DNA from: Clostridium sp. DL-VIII
GTDB lineage: Bacteria; Bacillota; Clostridia; Clostridiales; Clostridiaceae
Length of the DNA: 64,000 nt
Assembly: GCF_000230835.1 (NCBI RefSeq)
Contig: NZ_CM001240.1
Location: forward strand, 4,862,779 to 4,926,778
Reading direction: 5' to 3'
The notes under the pieces are model-generated. The model was not told the DNA's origin, did not search any database, and saw only the letters and a program-made list of their open reading frames with translations. The translations under genes and the position numbers were made by a program. Every line of letters begins with the position of its first letter. Position 1 is the first letter of the stretch. Shown piece after piece: positions 44,419 to 53,560 of this stretch.

Positions 44419-44753
44419 AATTCTTGCAGAACCCTCATTAGTCCTGCTAAAGAATTTTGATTAAAATTGCTTGGAATCGTAACCTGTATATCTTTGTAGA
44501 GTATCTGAAAATCATCAGATTTATTTGAGTTTGATACTAGATTATCATTTTCTGAAAGGATTGGGGTAATTTCAGTAAATGCTATTTTTTCAACAGGCTT
44601 TTCTTTTCTAGTTAGTATTTTGTGATTCCAATAATTATATTTATGTTTACTAATTCCTTTCTTTTCACACCATTCTTTGACTGTCATACCACTTTCATTT
44701 CTTTCATTGATCCGTTGCTCCCAAAGGAGCAGATTTTCATTTGTGGATGCCAT
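44415..44753 (-). CDS. tnpA: IS66 accessory protein TnpA
   Basis: 112 residues. The first half has the helix-turn-helix-like NESGMTVKEWCEKKGISKHK then YNYW, the IS66 Orf1 pattern. The second half ends VTIPSNFNQNSLAGLMRVLQ. Start ATG 44753 is 8 bases after GGAGG; the longer TTG start (44768) would place the ribosome binding site within the gene. Probably binds the element's ends. Confidence 0.93.
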   Translation of the reverse strand: MASTNENLLLWEQRINERNESGMTVKEWCEKKGISKHKYNYWNHKILTRKEKPVEKIAFTEITPILSENDNLVSNSNKSDDFQILYKDIQVTIPSNFNQNSLAGLMRVLQEL

Positions 44754-44953
44754 ATTAAAAACCTCCAATCTGATTTACTTTATTAGAGCATATCAAATTG
44801 AAGGTCTATTTACATGACGGTATTTGTTCCAGCGCTTACTCTAATTTATTAATAATCATATAAATATCCCTCCATTATTTTTAGCATTAAACAAAATTAC
44901 TTTCTTTACCTAATTTATTCAACTTGTATAACCTACAATTAATATAAAAAAAA

Positions 44954-45030
44954 TTAGCAAAAGTTATAACCTTATTATAAATTTATAACTTTTGCTAAAA
45001 TATATTATCTACTATTCTGATTATTTTTTA
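44954..45030 (-). terminator. Terminator hairpin of the flavin reductase gene, paired with 41867-41943
   Basis: TTAGCAAAAGTTATAA (44954-44969) and TTATAACTTTTGCTAA (44983-44998) form a perfect 16-bp stem. On the minus strand a T tract follows. It terminates the gene ending at 45143. About 80 bases are shared at roughly 75 percent with 41867-41943 on the far side of IS66. The rest of the 44849-45142 gap holds nothing else. Confidence 0.75.
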
Positions 45031-45142
45031 TAATTTTTTTGCATTTCTATCTATAATAAGTTGGGATATAACTTTCGATTTTTCCATCAATTTTTCAAAA
45101 CATCATATAGCCTTTGTATATTAATGCCCTATCCCTATTTTA

Positions 45143-46096
45143 TTATTTGTTAATTTCAATTGTAGGAAATTTTAAATCCTTATATTTAGCAAACCTTTCT
45201 TTAACCGTTGCTAAATTTTCTTCTGTATAGAAACCACCTTGTGTATGCATAATTTCCTTTACATGCTCCTGTCTTCCTTTAGTATCTGTACGATCACGAC
45301 TTAAGCCATCTTCTTGAATTACAAACTTCCACTTACCTTCTTCTGTCTTTTCTAAATTTCCGCCTGCACCACAAACTTGACATTCAACTGGGAAATATAC
45401 TCCATCCCATTGTGGCTCTCCTAAAATTAATGCATTTGAATGACAATGCGGGCACCATCCCATGCCTTCATCACCAAGCCATTCTCTTTCTGATACTGGT
45501 GTGTTTAATGATCTCATGATATTTTCACCCATTTTATGAGCACGCTTTATCATATCATCATGTAATAAACATTGTTTTGGCGCTGGTACTCTTGTTGCTA
45601 AATACATATCTACTACGTTAAAGTCATTTGTAAAACATGTAGCCTGCATGCTTTCTAAAGCCATCGACTGCCATGAACGAGTAGAGCCTCCAACTGCAAT
45701 TAATCCAGCTACTCTATCTCTATGCTTAATTGCTCCAATTGATTCTAAAAATGCTGATTCATATGCTAAATTTCTATGCATAAACTTTGTGAACGTTGCT
45801 GTTGGCATTAAATCATATGTTGGTGCTGATACAATTATAGCATCTACATTTAACATAACATCCATGATTGCCTGCTTATCATCTTTTTTGCTTAATGTAC
45901 ATCCAACATTTTTTCCACTAGTCATACCATGCGTGCACGCTGTGCATCCAGAACATTCAATAATGTTATAGTCTCTTAAATTAATCATTTTTACGTCTGC
46001 ACCTTGTTCCTGACATGCAAGTAGTGCTTCCTTTAATAGAATTTCAGAATTTGAATCTTTTCTTCCTGCTGTTATACCTAATATTGAAAAAGTCAT
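45143..46096 (-). CDS. Flavodoxin-like NAD(P)H-dependent FMN reductase with C-terminal zinc-ribbon-like tail
   Basis: 317 residues. Residues 1-200 are an NADPH-dependent FMN reductase fold: SILGITAGRKDSNSEILLKE, ECSGCTACTHGMTSGKNVGC (the iron-sulphur flavoprotein-like cysteine cluster) and IIVSAPTYDLMPTATFTKFM. The C-terminal part has WCPHCHSNAL and ECQVCGAGG, a paired CxxC zinc-ribbon-like motif. Relatives reduce quinones, nitro compounds or metals. It is divergent from a PucR-type regulator gene (46291), which is probably its controller. Ribosome binding site AAAGGAG. Confidence 0.85.
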   Translation of the reverse strand: MTFSILGITAGRKDSNSEILLKEALLACQEQGADVKMINLRDYNIIECSGCTACTHGMTSGKNVGCTLSKKDDKQAIMDVMLNVDAIIVSAPTYDLMPTATFTKFMHRNLAYESAFLESIGAIKHRDRVAGLIAVGGSTRSWQSMALESMQATCFTNDFNVVDMYLATRVPAPKQCLLHDDMIKRAHKMGENIMRSLNTPVSEREWLGDEGMGWCPHCHSNALILGEPQWDGVYFPVECQVCGAGGNLEKTEEGKWKFVIQEDGLSRDRTDTKGRQEHVKEIMHTQGGFYTEENLATVKERFAKYKDLKFPTIEINK

Positions 46097-46290
46097 AATA
46101 AAATTCTCCTTTGTATTAATATCTTTAATTTAAATATTTTCTGGTAATTTAATTTCTCTTACCAAAATAAACGAATTGTATTAATATTAACATATGGAAA
46201 ACTTGCCTTCATCAAAAATAAGTCTAAAAATTCTCTATTTAGCTATATCCAATTCATACATTTTTTTAATAATGATAAGGAGCAAAATTA

Positions 46291-47550
46291 ATGTGCAAAA
46301 GAAATTATTTAGATATAAAGAAATATGAAATTTATGATAGTTTATTAAACAATGGAAATATTGATAAAATTCTCAGTGTAGCTGAAAATCTATTAAACAA
46401 TCAAATTTTCATTTTAGATACCAGTTATAGAATTATTGCTCGCTCAAAGCTTGCAAAAACTAATAATTCAAATATAGAAACTCACAATGGTGAAGAATAT
46501 CTTATGCTGGATATAGTAGCCTTAATGAAAAAAAGTAAATGTATCGACAATATTTACAATACAACTAATTCCTTCTTTTATTATGATGACGAGAATTTAA
46601 TTTTCTGCGCAATAATAATTAATAATATTACAGTTGGATACATTGGAGTTTTGCAAAGTAATAGGGAATTTCTAGAAGATGATTTAGAACTGACAAATGC
46701 CCTATCTAAAGTACTTTCTATTCAATTAGAAAGAGAAAACTTATTTGTCACCACCTCAGGATTAAATGAAGAATACTACTTAATGGATTTATTAATAAAT
46801 AAAATTGACAATATTGAATATATTATAGGAAGATTACAAAACAATAATTTTAGTATAAAGGAAAATTTTATTATTCTATCTATACCTTTTAAGCAAAAGT
46901 ATAAGGATTATAGACACAATTTTGCCTTAAGGGAATTAATTAATAGACTTAAGGTAATACTTGAAAACTGCATTTCTACTTATTATGCTGATAAAATTAT
47001 TTTTCTTATCAGCAATGAATATAATGAAGTTATTACAGCTTCTATAAAAGAAAACCTATTAAACTTTTTGCATTTAAACAAATTGAAATGTGGTATAAGC
47101 CTTCCCTTTCAAAACCTGTTAAATATACATGACTTCTTTTATCAGTCAATGTGTGCTTTAAACTTATCCGAAAATATAGCAACGGATAATATTAGTTACT
47201 TTGAAAATTATATAGATTATTATATATTTCAAATTTATGATGATTCAAATGGTAATTTAAATAAGATAAGCTTATCAGCTTTAATTCATCCTTGGCTTAA
47301 TCAAATAATGAACTTTGATAAAGAAAATAAAACCGATTTATTCTTAACTCTAAAGACCTATTTTGAAAATAATAGAAATGCAAATATCACTGCAAAAAAA
47401 TTAAATATACATAGAAGTACATTCTTTTACCGCTTTAATAAAATTCATAAAATACTTGGAGTAGCACTTGATGACAGCAGTAATTTGTTTACTTTAGAGC
47501 TATCCTTTAAGATTCTAGAATATAAGACTCAAGCAAAATCTAATTTGTAA
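46291..47550 (+). CDS. PucR/CdaR-type transcriptional regulator
   Basis: 419 residues. The N-terminal sensor region has LLNNQIFILDTSYRIIARSK and a GAF-like middle (ITVGYIGVLQSNREFLEDDL). The C-terminal helix-turn-helix is YFENNRNANITAKKLNIHRS then TFFYRFNKIHKILG, the HTH_30 block of the PucR/CdaR/SdaR family. It likely activates the divergent reductase gene (45143-46096) in response to an unknown metabolite. Ribosome binding site AAGGAGC. Confidence 0.88.
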   Translation: MCKRNYLDIKKYEIYDSLLNNGNIDKILSVAENLLNNQIFILDTSYRIIARSKLAKTNNSNIETHNGEEYLMLDIVALMKKSKCIDNIYNTTNSFFYYDDENLIFCAIIINNITVGYIGVLQSNREFLEDDLELTNALSKVLSIQLERENLFVTTSGLNEEYYLMDLLINKIDNIEYIIGRLQNNNFSIKENFIILSIPFKQKYKDYRHNFALRELINRLKVILENCISTYYADKIIFLISNEYNEVITASIKENLLNFLHLNKLKCGISLPFQNLLNIHDFFYQSMCALNLSENIATDNISYFENYIDYYIFQIYDDSNGNLNKISLSALIHPWLNQIMNFDKENKTDLFLTLKTYFENNRNANITAKKLNIHRSTFFYRFNKIHKILGVALDDSSNLFTLELSFKILEYKTQAKSNL

Positions 47551-47703
47551 GAAATTTATTTCAAAAAAATTTTTATTTATTATTGTTATTCTTCTATTAT
47601 TAACATATATCCTATATGAAAATAAAAATTACGCGCATGAAAAGATTAATAAGATAAGTCTTAAAGAGTTTTTTTGCTGTGCTTTATATAGGAGTGAAGG
47701 AAA

Positions 47704-48570
47704 ATGAGAGAAAGAAAATTTATTAGATTAAGAGTTGATATGTATGAGGATACAAAATTTAAAATAATTGATAGAATGCCTGAAAGAGATGTAATCCACT
47801 ATGTTTGGACCAGGCTTTTAGCTTTATGCGGAAAAGTAAATTTAAATGGAGAATTATATATGTCTAAAAACATCCCATATACAATTGAAACCTTAGCAAT
47901 AGAATTTAATAGAGAAGCTGCGGAAGTCAGCTTGGCTTTAGACACCTTTATAAAATTAGAAATGGTTGAACTTATGGCTGGTGGAGTCTATGTAGTTAAA
48001 AATTTTGTAAAGCACCAAAATATTAAGACAGAAAAAACAGCAAAAACTGCTACTGAAAAAGTTTCTGAGGATATGGTACCTAGTTCTAAAGAATCAGCTG
48101 AAAATAATAATACTAACGCTCACTTGGAAAATTACAATAATAAAGTTAAGGCACCAATTAATAACGTCATTTCATTAAACCACATTGATATAAATCAAGA
48201 AGTAGATACTAATCAAGCAGGCAGCATAAACTTTAGCAGCAATATTAATAAAGAGGTATTAATAGACGTTAATACTAGTAACATTGATGCCATAAAGTCC
48301 GTAAAAAACACAAATTGCATTGAAGAAGCTGCCAGTGATAAACTTGACACTACCGCTCAGAAAACTGACCAAAAAAATTTAGATGCTCATAGTAAAGTTA
48401 CAGAAACTTCTGAAAAGAAAATGAAAGCAAATAAATGTCGGACCACAAAGAAAAAAGTCACAAGCGTAATCTCTTTTGATGAAGATAATAATGAAGAAAT
48501 AATGGAACTTTCTAGTGGTGAGCCAAAGCTCGGTAAAAGTGATATCTTAATAAACAGTTTCAGCTTTTAA
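47704..48570 (+). CDS. Phage replisome-organizer N-terminal-domain protein, stand-alone
   Basis: 288 residues. Residues 1-105 match the phage replisome organizer N-terminal domain: KFIRLRVDMYEDTKFKIIDR, YVWTRLLALCGKVNLNGELY, KNIPYTIETLAIEFN and VYVVKNFVKHQNIK. The remainder is low-complexity, rich in Asn, Thr and Lys, and ends in KKVTSVISFDEDNNEE. No other phage gene is nearby, so this is an orphaned or domesticated phage-type gene. A fragment of a sister copy lies at 34425-34584. Ribosome binding site AGGAGTGAAGG. Confidence 0.8.
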   Translation: MRERKFIRLRVDMYEDTKFKIIDRMPERDVIHYVWTRLLALCGKVNLNGELYMSKNIPYTIETLAIEFNREAAEVSLALDTFIKLEMVELMAGGVYVVKNFVKHQNIKTEKTAKTATEKVSEDMVPSSKESAENNNTNAHLENYNNKVKAPINNVISLNHIDINQEVDTNQAGSINFSSNINKEVLIDVNTSNIDAIKSVKNTNCIEEAASDKLDTTAQKTDQKNLDAHSKVTETSEKKMKANKCRTTKKKVTSVISFDEDNNEEIMELSSGEPKLGKSDILINSFSF

Positions 48571-48573
48571 GCG

Positions 48574-48885
48574 TCACTTTCTACTTTCCTCCTCCTTTTC
48601 CATTAGGCACATGAAAATAAATAACAAGTCCAAAGTTGCTATGGGTATTTCTCATCAGGTAAGGAGCTGAATTGTTCTCATAGCGGGTCTATTAGGACAA
48701 TTTAGCGACACAGCATGATGGAAAATAGGATAGCAAATTTACTTGTTATTTTTTTGATTGTGCCTTACTTCTATTATATTTCTGCCTCTTTCTTTTGCTG
48801 AATATAATAGCTTATCAACATTTTGTATAGCCAAATCTTTTATAGCTGCTAATATCTATAAGCACCTTATCTCCAAATAAATCAC
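48574..48885 (-). pseudogene. Decayed diguanylate cyclase copy interrupted by a MITE-like element
   Basis: The minus-strand ends match the 3' part of the intact gene at 53729-55477: the stop region (ESRK-stop at 48574 against ESRE-stop at 53729), then, beyond the inserted element, the segment for LYLAKEKGRNRIEV. An internal deletion of about 190 bases follows, before DNA matching the KVLMDISSF region (48835-48885). The remaining bases to 48955 show nothing. Only a scrambled GGDEF tail is left. Confidence 0.75.
48603..48767. repeat. MITE-like palindromic element inserted in the decayed cyclase copy
   Basis: 159 bp (48606-48764). The left end is GGCACATGAAAATAAATAAC, the right end GTTATTTTTTTGATTGTGCC, an inverted repeat of about 24 bp. 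TTA is duplicated at both borders (48603-48605, 48765-48767). The intact relative at 53757 reads straight through the insertion point with a single TTA. Internally, TTTCTCATCA and TGATGGAAAA form a nested pair. Confidence 0.85.
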
Positions 48886-48955
48886 CAAAGGATGATCTGT
48901 GTTTCTAGAGATAAACCTATTTCTATATTTTTTATTACAAGTTAAAATATTCTTC

Positions 48956-50344
48956 CTAATTCTTTCTCAAAATAGAATTCCCTAGTTTTTTAGGAAGTAA
49001 TAAAATTTCCAGCAATGCCAGAAAAGCAAAAAACGCTAATAATATAAATGTAAATTTATACTCTATTCCAGGATTTTTTCCTCCATTAAATACTATATTT
49101 CCTATATGTAAGGCAATTGACGTAATAGCGATTCCTACTGCTTGCGCCATATTTTGAGTTGTTGATGCAAGGGTATTGGCCGCACGTGTTTCTTCTGGAT
49201 TTAATTCACTGAAACTTATTGTATTATAAGAGGTCAAGGTTAGTGATCTTCCCATTCCGCTTAAGGTTGTTACAATAATTAAAATAATAATAGGTGTCTC
49301 CTTTGAGAAAGCACTACTTATTAACATAGAAATAATTACAACTATTATTGAGACCATAAATACCTTCTTAAAACCAAAGTGATTCAACAAATATGTACTT
49401 GCAGGTTTTATAGAAACATTACCAAAAAATATAAATAAAACTATGCTGCCTGCAAAGGTTGGGCTCCATCCGAACTGATTTTGAAATAACAAGGTTAATA
49501 AGTATGGTGCAGAACCAACTGAAAACCAGAATAGAGAACCACCTGTTTGAGATATTCTAAATGTTTTGTATTTTAATACAGAAAGATTTATCAGCGGATT
49601 AGAAATACGTTTTAGATAATACAATGCAAACAAAATTTCTATAAAGAAAAATGTAAATAATATTATTCCAAGCTCCCAGGATGCTGCTGCATCTGATAAT
49701 ATTTCTGAGGCAATAACTAACCCTCCAGCTCCAATGCTTATTAGAATAACCCCCTTCCAATCAAGGCTTATTGTTGGATCTCCTTTAGAATCATCAAATA
49801 AATGCTGGCTAAGAATAAATGCAATTATGCCAATAGGAACATTGATTAAAAATATCCAGTGCCAGGAAGCATAAGTTACAATCAAGCCTCCAATTAAAGG
49901 TGCTATTGCCGGAGCTATTAATCCAGGCCATACTAAAAAGGATATCATTAAGATCAGATCTTTTTTCTCTGTCTGCTGAAGTACAATTAATCGTCCTACC
50001 GGAAACATCATAGCCCCTCCTATTCCCTGTAATACCCTCATTAAAATAAGAAACAAGAAATTACTGCTTAAGGCACATCCAAGTGAAGCTATTGTAAATA
50101 TGAATATTGCCGCTAAAAATATCTTTTTTACATTAAAACGAACTGCCATCCAGCCACTTATTGGTATGCAGACAGCTAAAGCTGTAATATATGCTGTTAT
50201 TGCCATGCTTACAAATGATGTTGATATGTGAAAATAATTAGAAATTGACGGAATAGCCGTAGTGATTATAGTTGCATCTAACATTTCCATAAAGTGACAC
50301 AACGCAACAACTAATGCAATATTCCTTAATTTTGTATAGCTCAA
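48956..50344 (-). CDS. MFS transporter, DHA2 (EmrB/QacA) family
   Basis: 462 residues, about 13-14 hydrophobic helices. Motif D1-like FMEMLDATIITTAIPSIS, motif A region AVRFNVKKIFLAAI, LMRVLQGIGGAMMFPVGR, and motif C WPGLIAPAIAPLIGGLIV. It is the last gene of a run with a hydroxyacid dehydrogenase and a sugar-phosphate isomerase-like gene (gap 91 bases). So it may carry their substrate, such as a sugar acid, rather than act as a drug pump; both are possible. Confidence 0.9.
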   Translation of the reverse strand: MSYTKLRNIALVVALCHFMEMLDATIITTAIPSISNYFHISTSFVSMAITAYITALAVCIPISGWMAVRFNVKKIFLAAIFIFTIASLGCALSSNFLFLILMRVLQGIGGAMMFPVGRLIVLQQTEKKDLILMISFLVWPGLIAPAIAPLIGGLIVTYASWHWIFLINVPIGIIAFILSQHLFDDSKGDPTISLDWKGVILISIGAGGLVIASEILSDAAASWELGIILFTFFFIEILFALYYLKRISNPLINLSVLKYKTFRISQTGGSLFWFSVGSAPYLLTLLFQNQFGWSPTFAGSIVLFIFFGNVSIKPASTYLLNHFGFKKVFMVSIIVVIISMLISSAFSKETPIIILIIVTTLSGMGRSLTLTSYNTISFSELNPEETRAANTLASTTQNMAQAVGIAITSIALHIGNIVFNGGKNPGIEYKFTFILLAFFAFLALLEILLLPKKLGNSILRKN

Positions 50345-50435
50345 AATTCTTCCTCCCCAAGTTTTATTTCAGACTGTTTTTACGTAACAAAATCATAAAT
50401 TAATCTCTTTATTTTTAAGTATCCTAAGATTATTT

Positions 50436-51407
50436 TTACAAATTATTCACTATGTTTACAGGTACTCCATTTATAAATGCTTTTAAATTATCCACTGCAA
50501 TATTCATTAATCTCAGTCTACTTTCCTTTGATGCCCATGAAATGTGTGGAGTGATAATACAGTTTTTTGCTTTTAAAAGCGGATTATCACCTTTGATAGG
50601 TTCCACTGCTACCACATCTAAACCTGCTGCTGCAATTTTTCCTAAATTTAAGGCCTCTGCTAAATCTTCTTCTGCAATTAACTGACCGCGTGAATTATTT
50701 ATTATGATTACACCATTCTTCATTTTTTCAATGGAGCTTTTATTTATAATTTTTTCTGTCTTTGATGATAATGGACAATGTAATGAAATTACATCTGAAT
50801 TTGCATATAATTCCTCTAACTCTGCATATCTACAAGTTTCAGACTCTAATTCAAGATTTTTAGATGGATTATAAGCCAGAACTTTCATTCCAAGTGCCTG
50901 AGCAATTTTTCCAGTAGCCTGGCCTATGCGCCCAAAACCAATAATTCCAATAGTCTTGCCTGTAAGCTCAATTAATGGGTAGTCCCAGAAACACCAGTCT
51001 GCACTATTCTCCCATCGCCCTTCTAATACAGCCTTACTATGGTGCCCGATATGGTGACAGATTTCTAAAAGCAATGCAATTGCGAATTGTCCAACTGCAT
51101 TGGTTCCATATGTAGGAACATTTGAAACAGGAATTCCCTTTTCCTTCGCTGCATTTATATCAACTATATTGTAACCTGTAGCTAGTACTCCTATGTATTT
51201 TATGTTTGGACAAGAATCCATTACAAATTTTGATATTGGTGTTTTATTAGTAATGACAACTTCTGCATCATCAATTCTTTTGATTATTTCTTCTATGTCT
51301 GTATGGGAAGTTCGATCATATATTGTACAAGCTCCAAGCTCCTCCATCCCTTTCCAATCAAGATCTCCTGGATTTAATGTATAGCCATCTAGAATCACAA
51401 TTTTCAT
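50436..51407 (-). CDS. D-isomer-specific 2-hydroxyacid dehydrogenase
   Basis: 323 residues. The NAD-binding domain is GKTIGIIGFGRIGQATGKIA. The catalytic triad is visible: Arg in IINNSRGQLIAEEDL, Glu in DVVAVEPIKG, and His in CIITPHISWAS. It belongs to the glycerate/hydroxypyruvate reductase-like group acting on 2-keto acids in the cytoplasm. Middle gene of the 52341-to-48956 run, 37 bases after the isomerase gene. The exact substrate is unknown. Confidence 0.93.
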   Translation of the reverse strand: MKIVILDGYTLNPGDLDWKGMEELGACTIYDRTSHTDIEEIIKRIDDAEVVITNKTPISKFVMDSCPNIKYIGVLATGYNIVDINAAKEKGIPVSNVPTYGTNAVGQFAIALLLEICHHIGHHSKAVLEGRWENSADWCFWDYPLIELTGKTIGIIGFGRIGQATGKIAQALGMKVLAYNPSKNLELESETCRYAELEELYANSDVISLHCPLSSKTEKIINKSSIEKMKNGVIIINNSRGQLIAEEDLAEALNLGKIAAAGLDVVAVEPIKGDNPLLKAKNCIITPHISWASKESRLRLMNIAVDNLKAFINGVPVNIVNNL

Positions 51408-51444
51408 TCTTTATCTCTTCCTTTCTAAGTATTTACAAATAAAT

Positions 51445-52341
51445 TTAATCTTCTAATAATGCCCAGGCACGATTTAAGACACGTTTTGTATTTGCTAGAA
51501 TAATATCTGGTTCTTCATCTCCCCATGGTTTTACTTCAAAAGACAATACATATGGATTTTTTGCGTCAAAGAAACCTTCTTCTATTAGTGCATTGAAGAA
51601 ATCCAATAATTCCAATGTATCATTTGAACTGTCCGGGAAACCAAAACGTGGATGTTGGTCGCCATAAGCTTCTCTTCCTTTTTTTACCATCGCATTCCCA
51701 ATATGAAAATGTGTAATATATGGTTTTAAGGTTTTAATTACAAATTTAGAGGTTTCATATGTTGTTGGAAAATGTGAAAGATCTACGAGTAATCCAAAAT
51801 TATTGTGCGTTTTCCTAATGTCTTCAGCAAAATGTGCTGCATATGGTGCGGGTCCAATTAAGGCAGCCTTATCCATATTAAAATCAAAAACTTCCAGTTC
51901 TATAAACATATCTTTTGCTGCCGCATAGTCACAGATAGCTCTTGCAGTCTTAAGTAGCTGCTCATAAGCAAGACTTTTATTTTTTTCTTCCCACTTTCCA
52001 GCTAAAAAAGCAATTCCTTTTGCACCTAAATATTCAGCTTCATCTATTGCTTTAATTAAAATATCCTCTGCTTTCTTTCTGCCTTCTTCATCAATATCAT
52101 TTGGATTTAACTTTGTTCCAAGTAATGCTGGCTGTGCTCCATAGCATATCTTCAAATGAGATTGCCCAAGCAACTTTTTAGCCTTAATCCTATTGTCGTC
52201 ATCGTCAAATCTACAGATTTCTATTGCATCAAAATAGTCATCGCTAGCTATTTTTTTTATAGCATCAAGTGCTTCATGTTTTGGATAACTCATCCATTGG
52301 ATAGTTCCAACTTGAAAATATTTATGAATAGATTCTTTCAT
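51445..52341 (-). CDS. Sugar phosphate isomerase/epimerase-like TIM-barrel protein
   Basis: 298 residues, AP endonuclease 2/xylose isomerase-like barrel. Metal-ligand strands are visible: FDAIEICRFDD, FIELEVFDFN, FGLLVDLSHFPT, ITHFHIGNAM and VLSFEVKPWGDEEPD. First gene of the operon with the hydroxyacid dehydrogenase and MFS genes; divergent from a LysR regulator. Together they suggest uptake and use of a sugar acid or hydroxypyruvate-type compound. The function is inferred from family and context. Confidence 0.88.
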   Translation of the reverse strand: MKESIHKYFQVGTIQWMSYPKHEALDAIKKIASDDYFDAIEICRFDDDDNRIKAKKLLGQSHLKICYGAQPALLGTKLNPNDIDEEGRKKAEDILIKAIDEAEYLGAKGIAFLAGKWEEKNKSLAYEQLLKTARAICDYAAAKDMFIELEVFDFNMDKAALIGPAPYAAHFAEDIRKTHNNFGLLVDLSHFPTTYETSKFVIKTLKPYITHFHIGNAMVKKGREAYGDQHPRFGFPDSSNDTLELLDFFNALIEEGFFDAKNPYVLSFEVKPWGDEEPDIILANTKRVLNRAWALLED

Positions 52342-52667
52342 TTAATATCAGCTCCTTATAGTTTATATTTAATTACTTTTTTCATTTTTTAATTGAGATT
52401 TTGCTTATAAAATTACATAATTCAAAGAATTATACAGCAAACTGATCTATCAGAACAAAGTGACTATACAATGCCACTTCGTAGTAATACTTTTAACTTT
52501 TCATACTGCTTAAAACATATATAAAAAATTTTGTATATTTCCCTTTACATTAAAAAGTTATTGAATATTTTTCAAATTTCATTTACCATTATAACGAAAA
52601 TATCTATATATTAAAAATACATAATATACACATGAAATATATATTTTTTATATAGAAAGAGGTAAAA
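52342..52667. promoter_or_regulatory. Divergent control region, isomerase operon versus lysR
   Basis: 326 bases of AT-rich DNA must contain both promoters and the LysR binding site. I could not pick out a convincing T-N11-A palindrome or -35/-10 elements by eye. No coding content. Confidence 0.5.
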
Positions 52668-53540
52668 ATGGATATTAAGCAATTAAAATATTTTTATACA
52701 ATAGTAGAAGAAGGTCAGATAACAAGTGCAGCTAAGAAGCTTCATATGGCACAGCCTCCTTTGACTTATCAGCTTAAAAGCCTTGAAGAAGAACTTGGTA
52801 TGAAGCTTATTGAACGTGGAAGCCGAAGCCGGAATATTAAACTAACTAATGCAGGACGTATATTTTATAAGCGTGTTAAACAAATTTTAGCTTTAACAGA
52901 AACCGCTGCAAATGAAGTTAAAGACTTGCAAAAAGGAATTTCTGGAACCCTGTCAGTAGGCACTATCTCCTCTTCAGGCTCTTATATTTTAAATAGTAAA
53001 TTCAATGAGTTTCATAAAAAATATCCCTTTATAAATTTTGAACTTTCTGAAGGTAATACCTATGAATTATTAGAACTGCTAAGTAAAGGTATAATTGAGC
53101 TTGCTTTTGTAAGAACTCCCTTTAGCAGCTTAGAAATCAAATCAATTTATCTACATAAAGAACCTATGATTGCGGCAATGAGAAAAGAATTAAATTGGAC
53201 TGAAAACAAAGTAATTCGTATTTGTGAATTAAATGAAAAACCCTTAATATTCTATAAAAGGTACAAAGAAGTCATATATAAGGCATGTGCTGATTGTAAC
53301 TTTGAGCCAAATGTATTTTGCATAAATGAAGACGCGAGAACCTCTTTACTTTGGGCAAAGCATGGCCTTGGAATCGCTATAGTCCCAAAATCTTCATTTG
53401 AATTAATTAGTTCTTCAAATTTAATATGCAAAGAAATTGATAACGAACTGCTTTTAACCCAATTAGCTCTAGCGTGGTCTAAAAATAGTTATATATCTCC
53501 TGCTGCTGAAAATTTCATAAATATATTTTCGCACATATAA
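52668..53540 (+). CDS. LysR-family transcriptional regulator
   Basis: 290 residues. The N-terminal winged helix-turn-helix is MDIKQLKYFYTIVEEGQITS, AAKKLHMAQPPLTYQLKSLE. The effector domain has LSVGTISSSGSYIL, IELAFVRTPF and KHGLGIAIVPKSSFELI, as in CitR/CysL-like LysR proteins. By its divergent position it most likely activates the isomerase/dehydrogenase/MFS operon (52341-48956) when the substrate is present. Ribosome binding site AAAGAGG. Confidence 0.92.
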   Translation: MDIKQLKYFYTIVEEGQITSAAKKLHMAQPPLTYQLKSLEEELGMKLIERGSRSRNIKLTNAGRIFYKRVKQILALTETAANEVKDLQKGISGTLSVGTISSSGSYILNSKFNEFHKKYPFINFELSEGNTYELLELLSKGIIELAFVRTPFSSLEIKSIYLHKEPMIAAMRKELNWTENKVIRICELNEKPLIFYKRYKEVIYKACADCNFEPNVFCINEDARTSLLWAKHGLGIAIVPKSSFELISSSNLICKEIDNELLLTQLALAWSKNSYISPAAENFINIFSHI

Positions 53541-53560
53541 AACAACTAAATTGCAGATAA

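Larger units (their letters stand above)
42014..44848 (-). mobile_element. IS66-family insertion sequence with target-site duplication
   Basis: The element spans 42023-44839 (2817 bp). Both ends begin GTAAGCG, and the terminal inverted repeats can be followed as GTAAGCGGTGGAACA...CCGT (left) and GTAAGCGCTGGAACA...CCGT (right). Directly outside lies the same 9-base sequence TCTAATTTA on each side (42014-42022 and 44840-44848); IS66 makes 8-bp duplications, so one base is coincidence. It carries the three standard genes tnpA, tnpB, tnpC plus a fourth small ORF. All look intact. Confidence 0.95.
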
